Source: Symsagittifera roscoffensis | Lineage: Eukaryota > Xenacoelomorpha > Acoela > Convolutidae | DNA: 64,000 bases | Direction: 5' to 3' | NCBI RefSeq assembly: GCF_963678635.1 | Contig: NC_087067.1 | Coordinates: 34,809,509 to 34,873,508, forward strand | In this document: one piece after another, positions 32,723 through 44,200 of the stretch | Position numbering within the stretch: the first letter of the stretch is position 1 | Layout of the letters: every line of letters begins with the position of its first letter | The notes under the pieces: model-generated | Told to the model about the DNA's origin: nothing | Database searches by the model: none | Seen by the model: the letters and a program-made list of their open reading frames with translations, nothing else | Program-made: the position numbers and the translations under genes

Positions 32723-34318
32723 TACCCGTGTTGAGGTGTTCGACTTATGTTTCGGACCAACTCGACTAAAAATGGCTATGTTTCGACCGACTTGACTAAA
32801 AATGGCTATGTTTTGACAGATTCGACTATAAATGGCTATATTTTGACATACTCGACCCAAAGTGGCTATGTTTCGACCGACGTGTTTTACGCAAGCCAGC
32901 TATGTTTTGACCGACTCTACACAAAGTGGCTATGTTTCGACCGGCTCATCAAAACGAAAATGTGTTCGACAGTGTTCGACGCAAGGATGCTATGTTTGGA
33001 CCGACTCGACCAAAAATGGATATAATTCGACCGACTCGACCAAAGTCAAAGTATGTTCGACAGTGTTCGACGCAAGAATGCTATGTTTGGACCGACTCGA
33101 CCCAAAATGGATATATTTCGACCGACTCGACCAAAGTAAAAGTATGTTTGACAGTTTTCGACCCAAGCCTGCTGTATTACGACCGGCTCGACCTAAGGAA
33201 GAATGTGTTCTACTGTATCGATCTAATCGTGCTATGTTCTTACTTGTCCCAAACTGGCTATGCTTCGACCGACTCGACCGAAGGAAGAATGTGTTCGACT
33301 GTGTTCGACCCAAGATTGATATGTTTTGAACGACTCAATCGTAGGAAAAATGTTTTCGACCGTGTTCGACTCAAGCGTGCTATGTTTTGACCGACTCGAC
33401 CAAAAGAAGAATATGCTCGATTCTGTTCGATTGTGCTTGACTTAAGTTTTGACCGAGTCGGCCGAAGGAAAAAAGTGTTTGACTGTGTTCGACGAAAGCG
33501 TGCTATGTTTTGAGTGACTTGATCAAAGGAAGATTCTGTTCGACTGTGTTCGATTGTATTCGACACAATAGTGCTATTTTTTGACCGACTCGATTGACGG
33601 AAAGTTGTTTTCGACTGTGTTCGACTCAAAAATGCTTTCTTTGGACCGAATCGACCAAAAAAATGTGCTCGACTGTGTTCGACCCGAGCGTGCTATTTTT
33701 TGACCGATTTGACCCAAACTATCAATGTTTTGACCGAATCGACCAAAGGAAAATGTGTTCGACTGTTTTCGATTGAAATTGACTATGTTTCGACCAACTG
33801 AGTTTAAAATTTAGTTTATTTTATGCAATTCAAAAAATGACCTATGCTGATGTTTTTCACAACTGAATAGTAAAATAGTTTGGTTATCTTAATTGTGACA
33901 GGTCTATACTTATTTTTTGACTGATCAAGTTTTCGATTTGGATGTGTCAAAAACCTGAAACTTTATTTCTTAGTACATCAAATCTTCATTATTAGTTACC
34001 TTTTGGATAAACATCATCTCTCGGACTTTTTTCTAAGATCATGAGTATCGACTATGCTTGGAGATTGTGGTTGAACATGTTTCGACCACACATTGTGTTC
34101 GACTCTTTGTTCGACTATGTTTAGACGACACTTTGTGTCGACTATTAATCGACTATACATTACCTTCGACTTTGCGTTCGTCTAGAGCTCGAAACGGTGT
34201 TTGGCTATGTTTCGAATAGGTGTTCGACCGAAAGGTGTATTTTAAATTTGGATTTCGGTTGGAACAACATTCATGTGTCGAATCGAGTTCGATCAAAACA
34301 TAAGTCAAACCCCGGGTA
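32723..34318 (+). mobile_element. TIR element of the CCCGGG family (copy 4) carrying a minisatellite
   Basis: The left end TACCCGTGTTGAG, then 'gttcgacttatgtttcgg', is mirrored at the right by 'ttttgatc'-type sequence, 'aaaacataagtcaaa' and CCCCGGGTA (34303-34318). Both TIRs share GACTTATGTTT inwards. The interior is the TTCGA minisatellite. No transposase frame seen. Confidence 0.6.
32745..33800 (+). repeat. TTCGA-rich minisatellite (about 30-base units)
   Basis: Some 30 or more imperfect units of the type 'gctatgtttcgaccgactcg' plus 'accaaaaatg'. Between about 32987 and 33170 a higher-order unit of about 92 bases occurs twice. Degenerate units continue to about 34210. Long ORFs here on both strands are products of the repeat (MFRPTRP- and DSTKNGY-like peptides). 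Confidence 0.88.
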
Positions 34319-34529
34319 CTCTCGTTCGCGTAAGCTTACTCTATCTGACCTCTTTTCAAACCACTTAAAATCCATTAGAACTCACCTCTTTGCCATGATC
34401 ATCCAAAGCATTGCTAAAGCACTGCCAGTTTTGTTAACTTCAGATATCTCTAAAACTTGTCGCTTTTTTGTGTGAAAGGGGTTCGAGTTTTCCCATTCAT
34501 GGTTCAACCGAGGCGGTTGAACTCAATGT

Positions 34530-35130
34530 CGATTTGTAGTGCTCTTATCACAATAAAATTAAACAAGAATAGCTTGCTACTGTGCAAGTAGCCCAAAACG
34601 TTCCGACCACAGTCCTAAGATTTTTTTCTGATTCTTTTTTTAAAATCACTGTTGTCTTTTTCTGCTGAGAAAAGCAATCTGAACAATAAAATGTTCAACA
34701 AAAAGGTCAAAAAGAAGTTTCAAAAAGTTTTTAGCCCAAAATATCAAAAAAATTCCAAAAAGCTAAGTTTTCTTAAGTTAAACTAAATTTTTACGGTCTT
34801 AATTGATGATGAAAAAACTAATGTAGTCGTCATTGCTTAAATAAATCTGCTCGCTCGCTTCTCTTGCTCGAAAGTTGACAAAAATCAACAGACTTTTCGA
34901 GACTGGGCATTTTTTGGAAATTTTAAGAAATTGTTCAAATCGCGACTGAAAGAATTTTAATATGATATATCGTTCAAACTATTGTGATGATTATTTGTGG
35001 TACTTAATTTTATTTGTGGAACCTGCGTGGGAAACTATAAAATATATTAAAACTAAACCAAACCCGAAACCAAAGATCCTCTTCATTTTTCAAATAGTCG
35101 GAACAACAACCTCAACAACCAATATCATAG
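34530..35130 (-). repeat. Dispersed repeat R1, inverted copy
   Basis: The reverse complement carries the R1 blocks in order: 'gttgttccgactattt', 'cacgcaggttccacaaata', then 'cttgcacagtagcaagctat'. Matches 15228-15830 and 17790-18400. Confidence 0.6.
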
Positions 35131-35139
35131 AATAAGTTG

Positions 35140-36540
35140 TGTATTTTGAGTCGTGCAAGGAATTAATATCAACAATTAGCTTACTTTGTTTATTTGGCAC
35201 TTTTTTGAGTGAGTGAGTTGTTCGACCTTTTGAAAACTTTTCCGACATTCTTTCATAAATATGAGATTCAAAAATTCAAAAGTATCGGACAACTCTATAA
35301 TCACCAATAATGGAAGAGGTAGATTTTCAGCTGACTGAAAATTGAATTCCTTCTACGAAGAATACAAAAAAGCACATTTCGTGTCTCAGTCTTACTGTTT
35401 GGAGCAAATCACAAAATGAATTGGCCAACAAGTTCCTAAAATGAAGTTTGAATAAATTTGGTTTCCCGCATTCAACTTTAGGCGTAAGCAATTGATTATA
35501 ACGGTTGTTGATTTTTAAAATCAGGTGTTTACAGGATTTATAGTCAATTATAATCATGATATTTTCCAAACTATCATAATCGCTCGAAATCAATTATATT
35601 GACTATAGTTCATACAATAAACTTTTTAAGTCATTTAAAATCAATTATAAGCGATTGTAAACTCTTATAGTGGCAAAAATTTGTCACAAAAATGACAAAA
35701 CAATTTAATTATAGCCTATGGATTTTTAATTTTTTGTCAATATTAAAATTTCTAAAAGTCTGAAAGTTGTACCATGAAAAAAAGTTTCATACAGATCTTT
35801 TCATATTAAATGAAAAGTTTCCGTGGAAGATGAAAAAAATCATCGAAATAACACATGAAAAAACACAATGATCTGATAAAAAACTTAACATTTGAGTTAA
35901 GAAACAACTTTTTTAGGGAAGAAATAAAAAAAACACGCAAAAATTTGAATGCGGGTTTGTTTACAACATCAACTGCTTGATAAAAATTCACTAGGATTGT
36001 AAACAACTCTTTTTGAAAAAACTCAGCTGCTGAAGATTTTTCTAGAATTTTATCCTACTGATAGCTATTTAGGTATTTTTGAGTCACTGTAGTCTCTTAG
36101 CTATGGTCATCTTGACTTTGTCTACAATGGATTGCATACTTTAAGGGGTGAAATTGTGTTGTTTCAGGTCGTGTTCCTGCCATTTGTACCATCCACTTAG
36201 AGGTTTTTTGTCAAGCCAACTGTTGTCGTTTCTTGTTCCAAGCAACATAACTAAAAATACAGAGAGAGCCAGCTAATTCTTGAGATGACTCAACTGTTTA
36301 AAAATTTATGATTTTCAAACAACTAAATATTTTCTAGACTAAAACCAAAAAGCCTAGTTTATACATCTTTTCATCGAACAATACGCATGAAAGAAGTAAT
36401 TTGCTTGTTTTTAAAAGAGTGTTGTTTTTGTGTCCTACACAACGCGAATATGTGTATATTAAGACTTCCTCAAACTCACTACGATGAAAAGGAGAGAATC
36501 TGAAAAGCAAAACCATTGCCAGATTTCCCCGTCCTTTAAC
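35140..36540. other. AT-rich intergenic DNA
   Basis: No gene recognised. Composition is still balanced here, unlike the G-poor block that begins at about 38.3 kb. Confidence 0.3.
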
Positions 36541-36634
36541 AACTGGAACCAATTTAACACGAGTATTTTATATCCAATTGTTTTCTGCGATAATCATAAC
36601 TGTAAAACAACTAGAACTAACCAAATATAATCCA

Positions 36635-37318
36635 TACCCGGGTTGACATCCATAGACCGAAAATGCTAATCATACAATTTCATACACTTAGTCTATGGAA
36701 AAATTCTAGTCATACAAATTTCATACATTTTTGCAAAATGAGTTAAATCAAATTTCAAAGGTGTTTTATAGTTATTTTGGTATCGAAATTGGTATCTCTT
36801 CATAAAAAAAGAAAAAAATGGTATGAAAAAAATGCTACCCATACAATTTCCATATATGGAAATTTTATGATTAGAATTTTTTTTTAAATTTTTTTTTGTG
36901 AAAAAAAAGCTTTGAACAAGCAATTCAACTGCTGGCAAAACATTTAAGCGTTTTTTGGGCTGCTACGATTAAAAACTTTGACTTTTTTATTTTTGTTTTC
37001 TGAAAAAAAACACTAGTCATACAATTTCCATATATGGAAATTGTATGACTAGCATTTTTTGATGGCGACGACAAAAGTTTTTCTAAGTATTTTTGAAATT
37101 GCCCCCAAAAATTTTTTGTGTTTTTTTTTCAACTGCAAATTGATTTTCGTATTCAAACAAACATTTTTTGAAAAAAAAAAAATCTGCATGCAAAATTTAT
37201 ACTAATCATAGACCTTTCATGCAATTTTCTGTACGTATGGAATTGCATGGAAAGTGTATGACTAGCATTTTTCCTTATATGGAAAATGTATGACTAGTAT
37301 TTTTGGTCATCCCGGGTA
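36635..37318 (+). mobile_element. TIR element of the CCCGGG family (copy 1) with palindrome array
   Basis: TIRs TACCCGGGTTGAC (36635-36647) and GTCATCCCGGGTA (37306-37318). Inside are repeated 'catacaatttccatatatgg' palindromes, including a perfect 40-base palindrome at 37013-37052. Non-coding. Inserted at TA. Confidence 0.7.
37013..37052. repeat. Perfect 40-base palindrome
   Basis: The half-site CTAGTCATACAATTTCCATA is followed immediately by its exact reverse complement, with no spacer. Imperfect versions occur at 36670-36720, 36833-36873, 37200-37270, 37345-37480, 38010-38050 and 38150-38210. Confidence 0.95.
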
Positions 37319-37332
37319 ACCATAAATTATGG

Positions 37333-38249
37333 TACCCGGGTTGACAAAAACTTCTTATCATACAATTTCCATATATGAGAAACTTCTTGTCATACATTTT
37401 CATACAATTCCATACGTACAGAAAAATGTATGAAAACTTTATGATAAACATTTTTCCATATACGAAAATTGTATGGTAGGAGTTTTTCCATAAACCAAAA
37501 AAAATGATTTTTGTTTCTGAATTTAAGTTTTGAAATTTTTTGCTTGTGTTTGTAACCAAACACAAGTGAAAAAGACCTTGGTTTACTCATAACACCAAAA
37601 TTTGGAGGTTCTCATGCATTTACAATGCACAGAAAACTACCTGAATTGCCTTCGAGCGGTCTTTCACATGTGATATAAGAAAAATAAAATTTTTTTTAAA
37701 GTTTAGCGAAACTTTTCAACGACGATTATTTTAAAATTTGGAATTTTTAAATTATCAGACCTTGATCAAGGCATACATGAACACGCCATGCAAAAAAAAT
37801 AGGAATTCTTATGTTTTTAAAGCGAAAAGGAAGAAAATACCAACATTAGTGTATCCACGACTATGTTATGCATACAAAAAACTAAACTTTGCTTGCAAAA
37901 AAAACTCTTTGGAAATTGTTTGCTTGCGCACAACAATCAATTTGCGGCGAAAAAAAAAATTTAAGGCAAATTAAAAATTACTTTTTGTGTTGCCATAAAA
38001 AAAAACGCTAGTCATACAATTTCCATTTATGGGAATTGTATGATAAGCATTTTTTTCAAAAAACGAAAACCTCTGATTTTTATCACCAGGTTGTTTGATT
38101 AGAATCAAACAGCCGCAGAAATTAGTTTATAGCTCTTTTCACTCATTTTTGAAAATTGTATGAAAATTGTATGACAAGCATTTTCCCACACACTTGATGT
38201 ATGGAATCGTATAATAAGCATTTTCGGTGTATGGAGGTCAACCCGGGTA
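37333..38249 (+). mobile_element. TIR element of the CCCGGG family (copy 2) with palindrome array
   Basis: Perfect 13-base TIRs TACCCGGGTTGAC (37333-37345) and GTCAACCCGGGTA (38237-38249). Only 14 bases separate it from copy 1. Interior palindrome halves as in copy 1. Adjacent host sequence 'taaccataaattatgg' and 'taatttgtaaagc' is continuous in the empty-site paralogue near 54.35 kb. Confidence 0.72.
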
Positions 38250-38280
38250 ATTTGTAAAGCAAAAAAACTATTTTTACCCA

Positions 38281-39140
38281 TGATTTTTCCTAAGAGTAGC
38301 TCTGGTTAAGAAATCGTTAAAATAACCGGAATAATTAAAACGCTCTTGCAAAAATAACTAACGAATACCACTTCAATTATTAAAAGGTGCAGATATTATC
38401 AATATAAAAGATTTCCGAGCGCAAAAGAAACGAAAGGGAGATTAAACGAGTAGCCATTCCAACTCTGAACTGGCATATGTATTGGGTTTGCTTACTGTAA
38501 TCACAAACCTCGCAGGAAATAAAGTATGGAGCGAATATCGCAGCATAGATATAACTTGAACAAGAACATTGGCCATCTTGATTTTTAACTCAAACAAAAT
38601 AGGAAACCTAGTCGCTTGGCGCTTCACTCAGAGAAATCAAACCCCATCTCGCTATTTGACCAATACAAACAAATAGCTGAGAATGCATGTAGTCTTGCTC
38701 TACTTCCAGAAATTGACACAACATCAACACTATTCTGCCACCTCGATACGATCTTCTGACTCTCTACAATTGTTTTCAATCACTATCTCTCTTAACAAAA
38801 ATCTAAATGACACGAGCAACTGCTATTTTTCTAAAAGAAACTTCATAAAGAATTTAGAATACACTCTATCCATACATCAAAAGAAAAAAATTCGAGTTGA
38901 AATTTTTCCTTAGCTTCGGATGGGTGGAAAAAATTTAAAACAAATAATCCATAACAATAAACTATGGTGATTTGTAAAGTTGAAAGTATTTCTAGTTTCA
39001 GCCAGAAAAGAATCAATTCAATTTGAAAAGCGGATTATCTTCCTCTCCTCTAATCTCGCAAGAATACCAGTTTATACTGGATCTATTGAGACTAGGAAAT
39101 ATAAGAGTAAGGTTATGATCGGCAATAGACTGAGAATTTA
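38281..39140 (-). repeat. Partial copy of the 4-kb tandem unit
   Basis: Matches 53641-54545 closely ('tttttcctaagagtagctct', 'cttggcgcttcactcagaga', 'ctcgctatttgaccaataca') and 57820-58500. Minus-strand frames preserve MLRYSLHT.FPARFV.TVSK in this copy and in unit A. Confidence 0.8.
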
Positions 39141-39149
39141 CACGAATCC

Positions 39150-41280
39150 ATGCGCGGAAAATTAGATAGCGTGACGAACAGACGATATGTCCCATAATTA
39201 GTCTATGAGAAGTTTGCCCTAGAACTAAACTCACTTGGTGCAACCAAACGAGTGTCGAGCAGACATTTACTAATTTAGATTTAGAAAGATTTAGATTTAC
39301 AAAATTCGAAAACAAAATCAAGTGAACCTTGAGGGTTGATTTACATTTCTCCAACCCTCGATCTCAAACCGATCAACGTTTAACTAAAATGAAGATTACC
39401 TAAATGTAGAAAAACGCGACATTCGTTTGAGAACAGTAATAAATCACTTTTCTGAATTAATATTTTTCTCCCCCCAACCAGTCTTGCCTCTGCTCTTGCC
39501 GCGACAATACGACCCAAGGAGTAACATAAAAACAAACAGTTTAAAACTAGAAATTAACACCTAGATTTTGTATCAATCGTTCTAACACATATGTCAAGAG
39601 ATAACTAAAAAGCGAAACAAACCAGCCGTATTTCTAGACAATTGCTCATGTCAAGATAATAGTTACGACATTGTTGTAACACCGCATAAACAAAAGAAAG
39701 GATATCTAAGATAAAAAATGCAAACGAAAAAAAATCATTATCTCTAAACCAAGACACATTAAAAAAACGATTTTTTAAAAAACAAAACGAAGTTTTTGAA
39801 CCCGACGCGACAGTAATACAAAACCTCGAAAAATTCAGAGACCTAATAAACAATAAAAACAAAAAAAAAACAATCAACAGTTTTTTTTTGAGTCAGATGC
39901 TACAACAACATCAAGAATAAGAGGTAAACATAATTGAAAAACAAATATAACAACAAAAGGTACGATTGTATAACTCGAATAAACCTATAAGACATATTGA
40001 AAGTTACACGCTTACTATAATACCGCATAAAAGATGATCCAAAATAACGATGTTTTCAATAGCGATTCACTCCTCCCATTTATTTTTGAATGGTGTATCA
40101 ATAGGACCAATGCAGTTTTGTAAGAGTATATATAATTTTCAAAAAGGGAATGGCTTATGCAAACAAAATTTTCAAGAATTTATATTCAAAATACAGATTA
40201 TAGAATACTACTTACCAAGCATCTATAGAAAAAACATCATCACTATTAAAAATTTACGACCAGATTCAAACACCAAAATACATAGAGATGACATAGATAT
40301 AAGCTTTCCATGACATAGATGTAAATTATTCAACACCGAAATTCACCACCGGCAGTTTCAATATTCATAAACGATATTTTCTTATTTATCTAAAGCCATA
40401 TATCATTGTAAAAGATATATGAAACATTCTAGGTATCTCTGCCGCAGACATCACGTCATACAGCAGTAAGAACAAGAAGAAATTTCTTTCAACAATTGTG
40501 AGGTTCAATTTTCGAAAGGCTCACTGACATAGAAGTCTCACAGAAAACAAAATTGAGTTTATGAAACAAACTCGCATGACATATATCAGATTGTTTTCAC
40601 CATACTCTAGACTTAATAGAGCATTCTGGAAAGCAATTTCGCATGTGACGAAGGCACATTCTTAGCATATGAAACAGATTATGTATGAGATGGACAATGG
40701 TCTCATGATATGTATTTCAATATACCAAACCAAAATTGCAGCTCAGGTCTTCAAATTACTTCACTAAAACAAAAATTATTTAAGAGTAACTACATTAACA
40801 ACAGATACTACTCTTTTATATTTTAACACATTGTTTCACGATAGGATAGTGGATAACACCATTAGCTCAACATTCATGAAAGCACAAGATAATCTGAATG
40901 GAACTACAACGTTGAATCACCATGAAATTCAAACATCATCACTTTTCACTAAAGAAGAAAGTGTTGAAACACAGTCAGCAACAACACAGCAAAGTATTTC
41001 AACAAATCATCAAACAATAAGGACACCACATAAAAGAAACAAAACCTGTTTCCACATACAACTCTACAACAAACAGTTAAGCCAACAATTTTCCTTAAAA
41101 ATTCACACAAATAGGCCAATAACAAGAAACGTTCTTTTATTAAACCACAATAAACAGATGGAACTGATTTTGCAAACCAAAACTGTGATTTTTTGCAAAT
41201 ATTTATGTTGCTCATCCAATAGCACGAGCACTCATAACAACGCTATCAAAAACCCAAGAGCATAATTATAAGTGGCAATT
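39150..41280 (+). other. G-poor DNA before the Ty3 relic
   Basis: Strongly A/C-rich on the plus strand. A 144-codon frame at 40831-41265 has no recognised domain. Probably leader or LTR-derived sequence of the following relic; no direct-repeat mate was found. Confidence 0.3.
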
Positions 41281-41289
41281 TTCTAAGAT

Positions 41290-44200
41290 TTCAAATCAAC
41301 TATCAGTAAATTTTCATGATAAAAGAAACAATCTAGCAGATCGCACTGAAAAGTATCCATTATTTCAAGAAAATAGAATTTAACAAATCAACAGAAATCA
41401 CCCACAATTTTCAGACGAGGAATAATACTTTTTATCGAAATCAGCAACAACAAAAATCTAATGAACGAAAATACCGATACAATAACATTGCATCTTATTT
41501 GGCATATTCGAACAGTTGGCATTTTCGAAACAGATATGTCTTAAACCTATACAAACCCATCAAGAAAACAACCAATACAACCTAAATTTGTATGAAAACA
41601 AAGTCACACGCCAATTCACAACATAAAACCACAATATCCGCTGCATAATTAAGGCCATCAACCAGAAACAACGAGAAATGGAGTTCCATTACCACATTAA
41701 ATACGACAACACGTTATTAGCCGAAACCAACTCACAAGTTTTACACAATTACCCAACACTGCAGAATTAGTTCAAATAGCAATGGATTCGTACCTTATAG
41801 GTAGATCAACCATCAAACCAAACAAACCATTAATGATTTTCACAGAAACAGATCCTGAATATTCAGTCGAAGACTATTTGAACACCGTCACAGCCAATTC
41901 AACCTTAAAGGTAGACCAAGAAATTATAAACACCCCTCTTTATTAAAACTAGACTTAAAGAGGTACAAACAAAAACCAACAACACTCGATGGAGCTGCTC
42001 TCTGAATACACACGATTACAAAAACAAAAAACGACAGACATGCTACTGACGACTTGAACACCACAATTGAGAAAATTAGGAATTAAAAAAATTAATCAAA
42101 ACCATCATCAGTTCGCGAACCTCATTTAGATTTTCGCAAATTCGTAGACAAGCAAGAACAAGCCCGAAACACAAGGAACCTAAAAGAAGTGGATAACCTT
42201 AAATTACAAGATGTTTCCATTATTCAAGCATCTACTTCACACCTTAATCATATTCAAGGTTCAGCTAATGAGCTAGCAGAAAAAAATAACCCAAATACCT
42301 AAAGTATACAAAAATATATCACTAGAAAACCCTCATTAAGGAATTGGTGTAATTTTTTATTGACGATACGGATACAGTAATGCCAAATTTGACAAAAACA
42401 ACAAAATAAACCAAATCAAACACCGAAACACAAAGAAGCATAAAAAATCTTCTTATCAGTACAGTAAAAATAGCCAGAATTTAAATTTAAAAAAAAAAAC
42501 TCAAATAACAGAAATTATAGTCATACAATAATTACAAAAATGGAAGCTCTAGAACTTTTCTCATTCACCACAAAATACTAATTCACCAAATTCAAAAAAG
42601 ATTAACTCAAAGTCATAGTAGTAGAACAACAAAACATCTGCGGCATATAATCAAGTACAATCTACAACTGAAGCAACCCTCGACCACCAGGAGTTGATAC
42701 CAACGACACTTCAAAAAACTATTTAAATCAAATACATTGAGAAAAAGCACCGAGGATGAAAGTGACACAAATAACACCTTAAAAGCCATCATATTATAAA
42801 TAGAACATAGAAAATGAAGCCCCATTCATTATGACCACTACTACAACGAATACCCCGACAGTTATCCTCACGAAAAGAAATAAACTAAACAAAAAATTAA
42901 ATTATGCACCAAAAATTGCCCAAACCAATGACATCAAAATATAAAGATCAAACAGAACATCAAAAACACCTCCGCCTAAAAATAGGAACAAAACCACTTC
43001 TTTTACGGAGCCCAAAAATTAAACATTTTTAAACCCCAGACCCCGAATTGGATTTTTAAATCAATTTAAGCGCAGAATCAAATATCATTAAGCAACCACA
43101 TGGAAGGAAGTACGCTCTCTACATTCCTAAATGATTCTCCAGAGCACATTAGGCAAGCAAATTAGCCACCGCACAAGGGACAAGTTTAAAAAACTATGGA
43201 GTAATCCAATCGTCTTCCCAACCACTTAAAACAATGGATAAAAATAAATTTCTAAATAAACTTTTTAAACAACTATTCCAGAGTACGGACATAAAACATA
43301 ATTTAGTAGGAAAGCCATTTACCAACAAAAAAGTATATATTAAAATGTAACTAAAAATCAAAGACAAATAAACTCCAAAGAAAAAAACGTTGTTGACGTT
43401 TTACCAAAAGTTAAACAAACAACCTCCATTTTTGTCACAATTTTTTCTCATATACAATCAACAACGAAAACATTGAAAACCATTAACTGGTTACGCATAT
43501 AACTTTCCTTTTGCTATGACTTCACCAACGCAACAACGATCAAAACGCATGAAAAACTGTATATGTCTGACCTTGAACTCAGACCAATTCTTGAATTTTT
43601 CAGAGGAACAATCCCATTAAAAAACCTGCTAAAAACAAAAGTTCAGATACTTTTAATTTACACACAGACAATATTTCACAATTTAAAACAACATTTCTCT
43701 TAGAATTTTTAAGATTACTGTGAAACAAACGCAGCAAAACACCCAATTCAAGACCGATCATATAGAGTTAACAAAATTCTAACACCATTACACATGTGTC
43801 AATCTACTACACTCATGGAAAAAATATCCCTAAACAACCTCTTTTAAAGAACGTTGATGAAGTACTGATTATTTCACAAAACACCAAATTTTAATCCTTT
43901 CATTAAAATCTCAAAAAATACCCTTGACAAACAAAAAATTCTCACCATGTAATTTTTCCAAAACTTACAAATCAATCAAGAAGAATTTGAACAACTAGCA
44001 AACTTGTTACTAAAATATTCAAATGAATATGGCTTCATCAAAATAGTATATTGGAAAGATACATTCATCATTACACCTTCCAATTAAACCCGACGAAGTC
44101 ACAAAAAAACTAAACAGACTCCCAGATTCATCTGTAAATAAAGACAAACAACCCTAAGGCAACATGTTTTTAAATCTTTTTTTGTACTTACAAAAATGGA

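Noticed and set aside
32990-33400. CRISPR-like array
   Set aside because: Units are imperfect and contiguous, without unique spacers, in a eukaryotic context.
32747-33776. Overlapping frames of up to 155 codons on both strands
   Set aside because: They are translations of the TTCGA minisatellite and change frame with each unit-length variation.
40831-41265. 144-codon frame read as a gene
   Set aside because: No recognised domain. The absence of stops can follow from the A/C-rich composition of the block.
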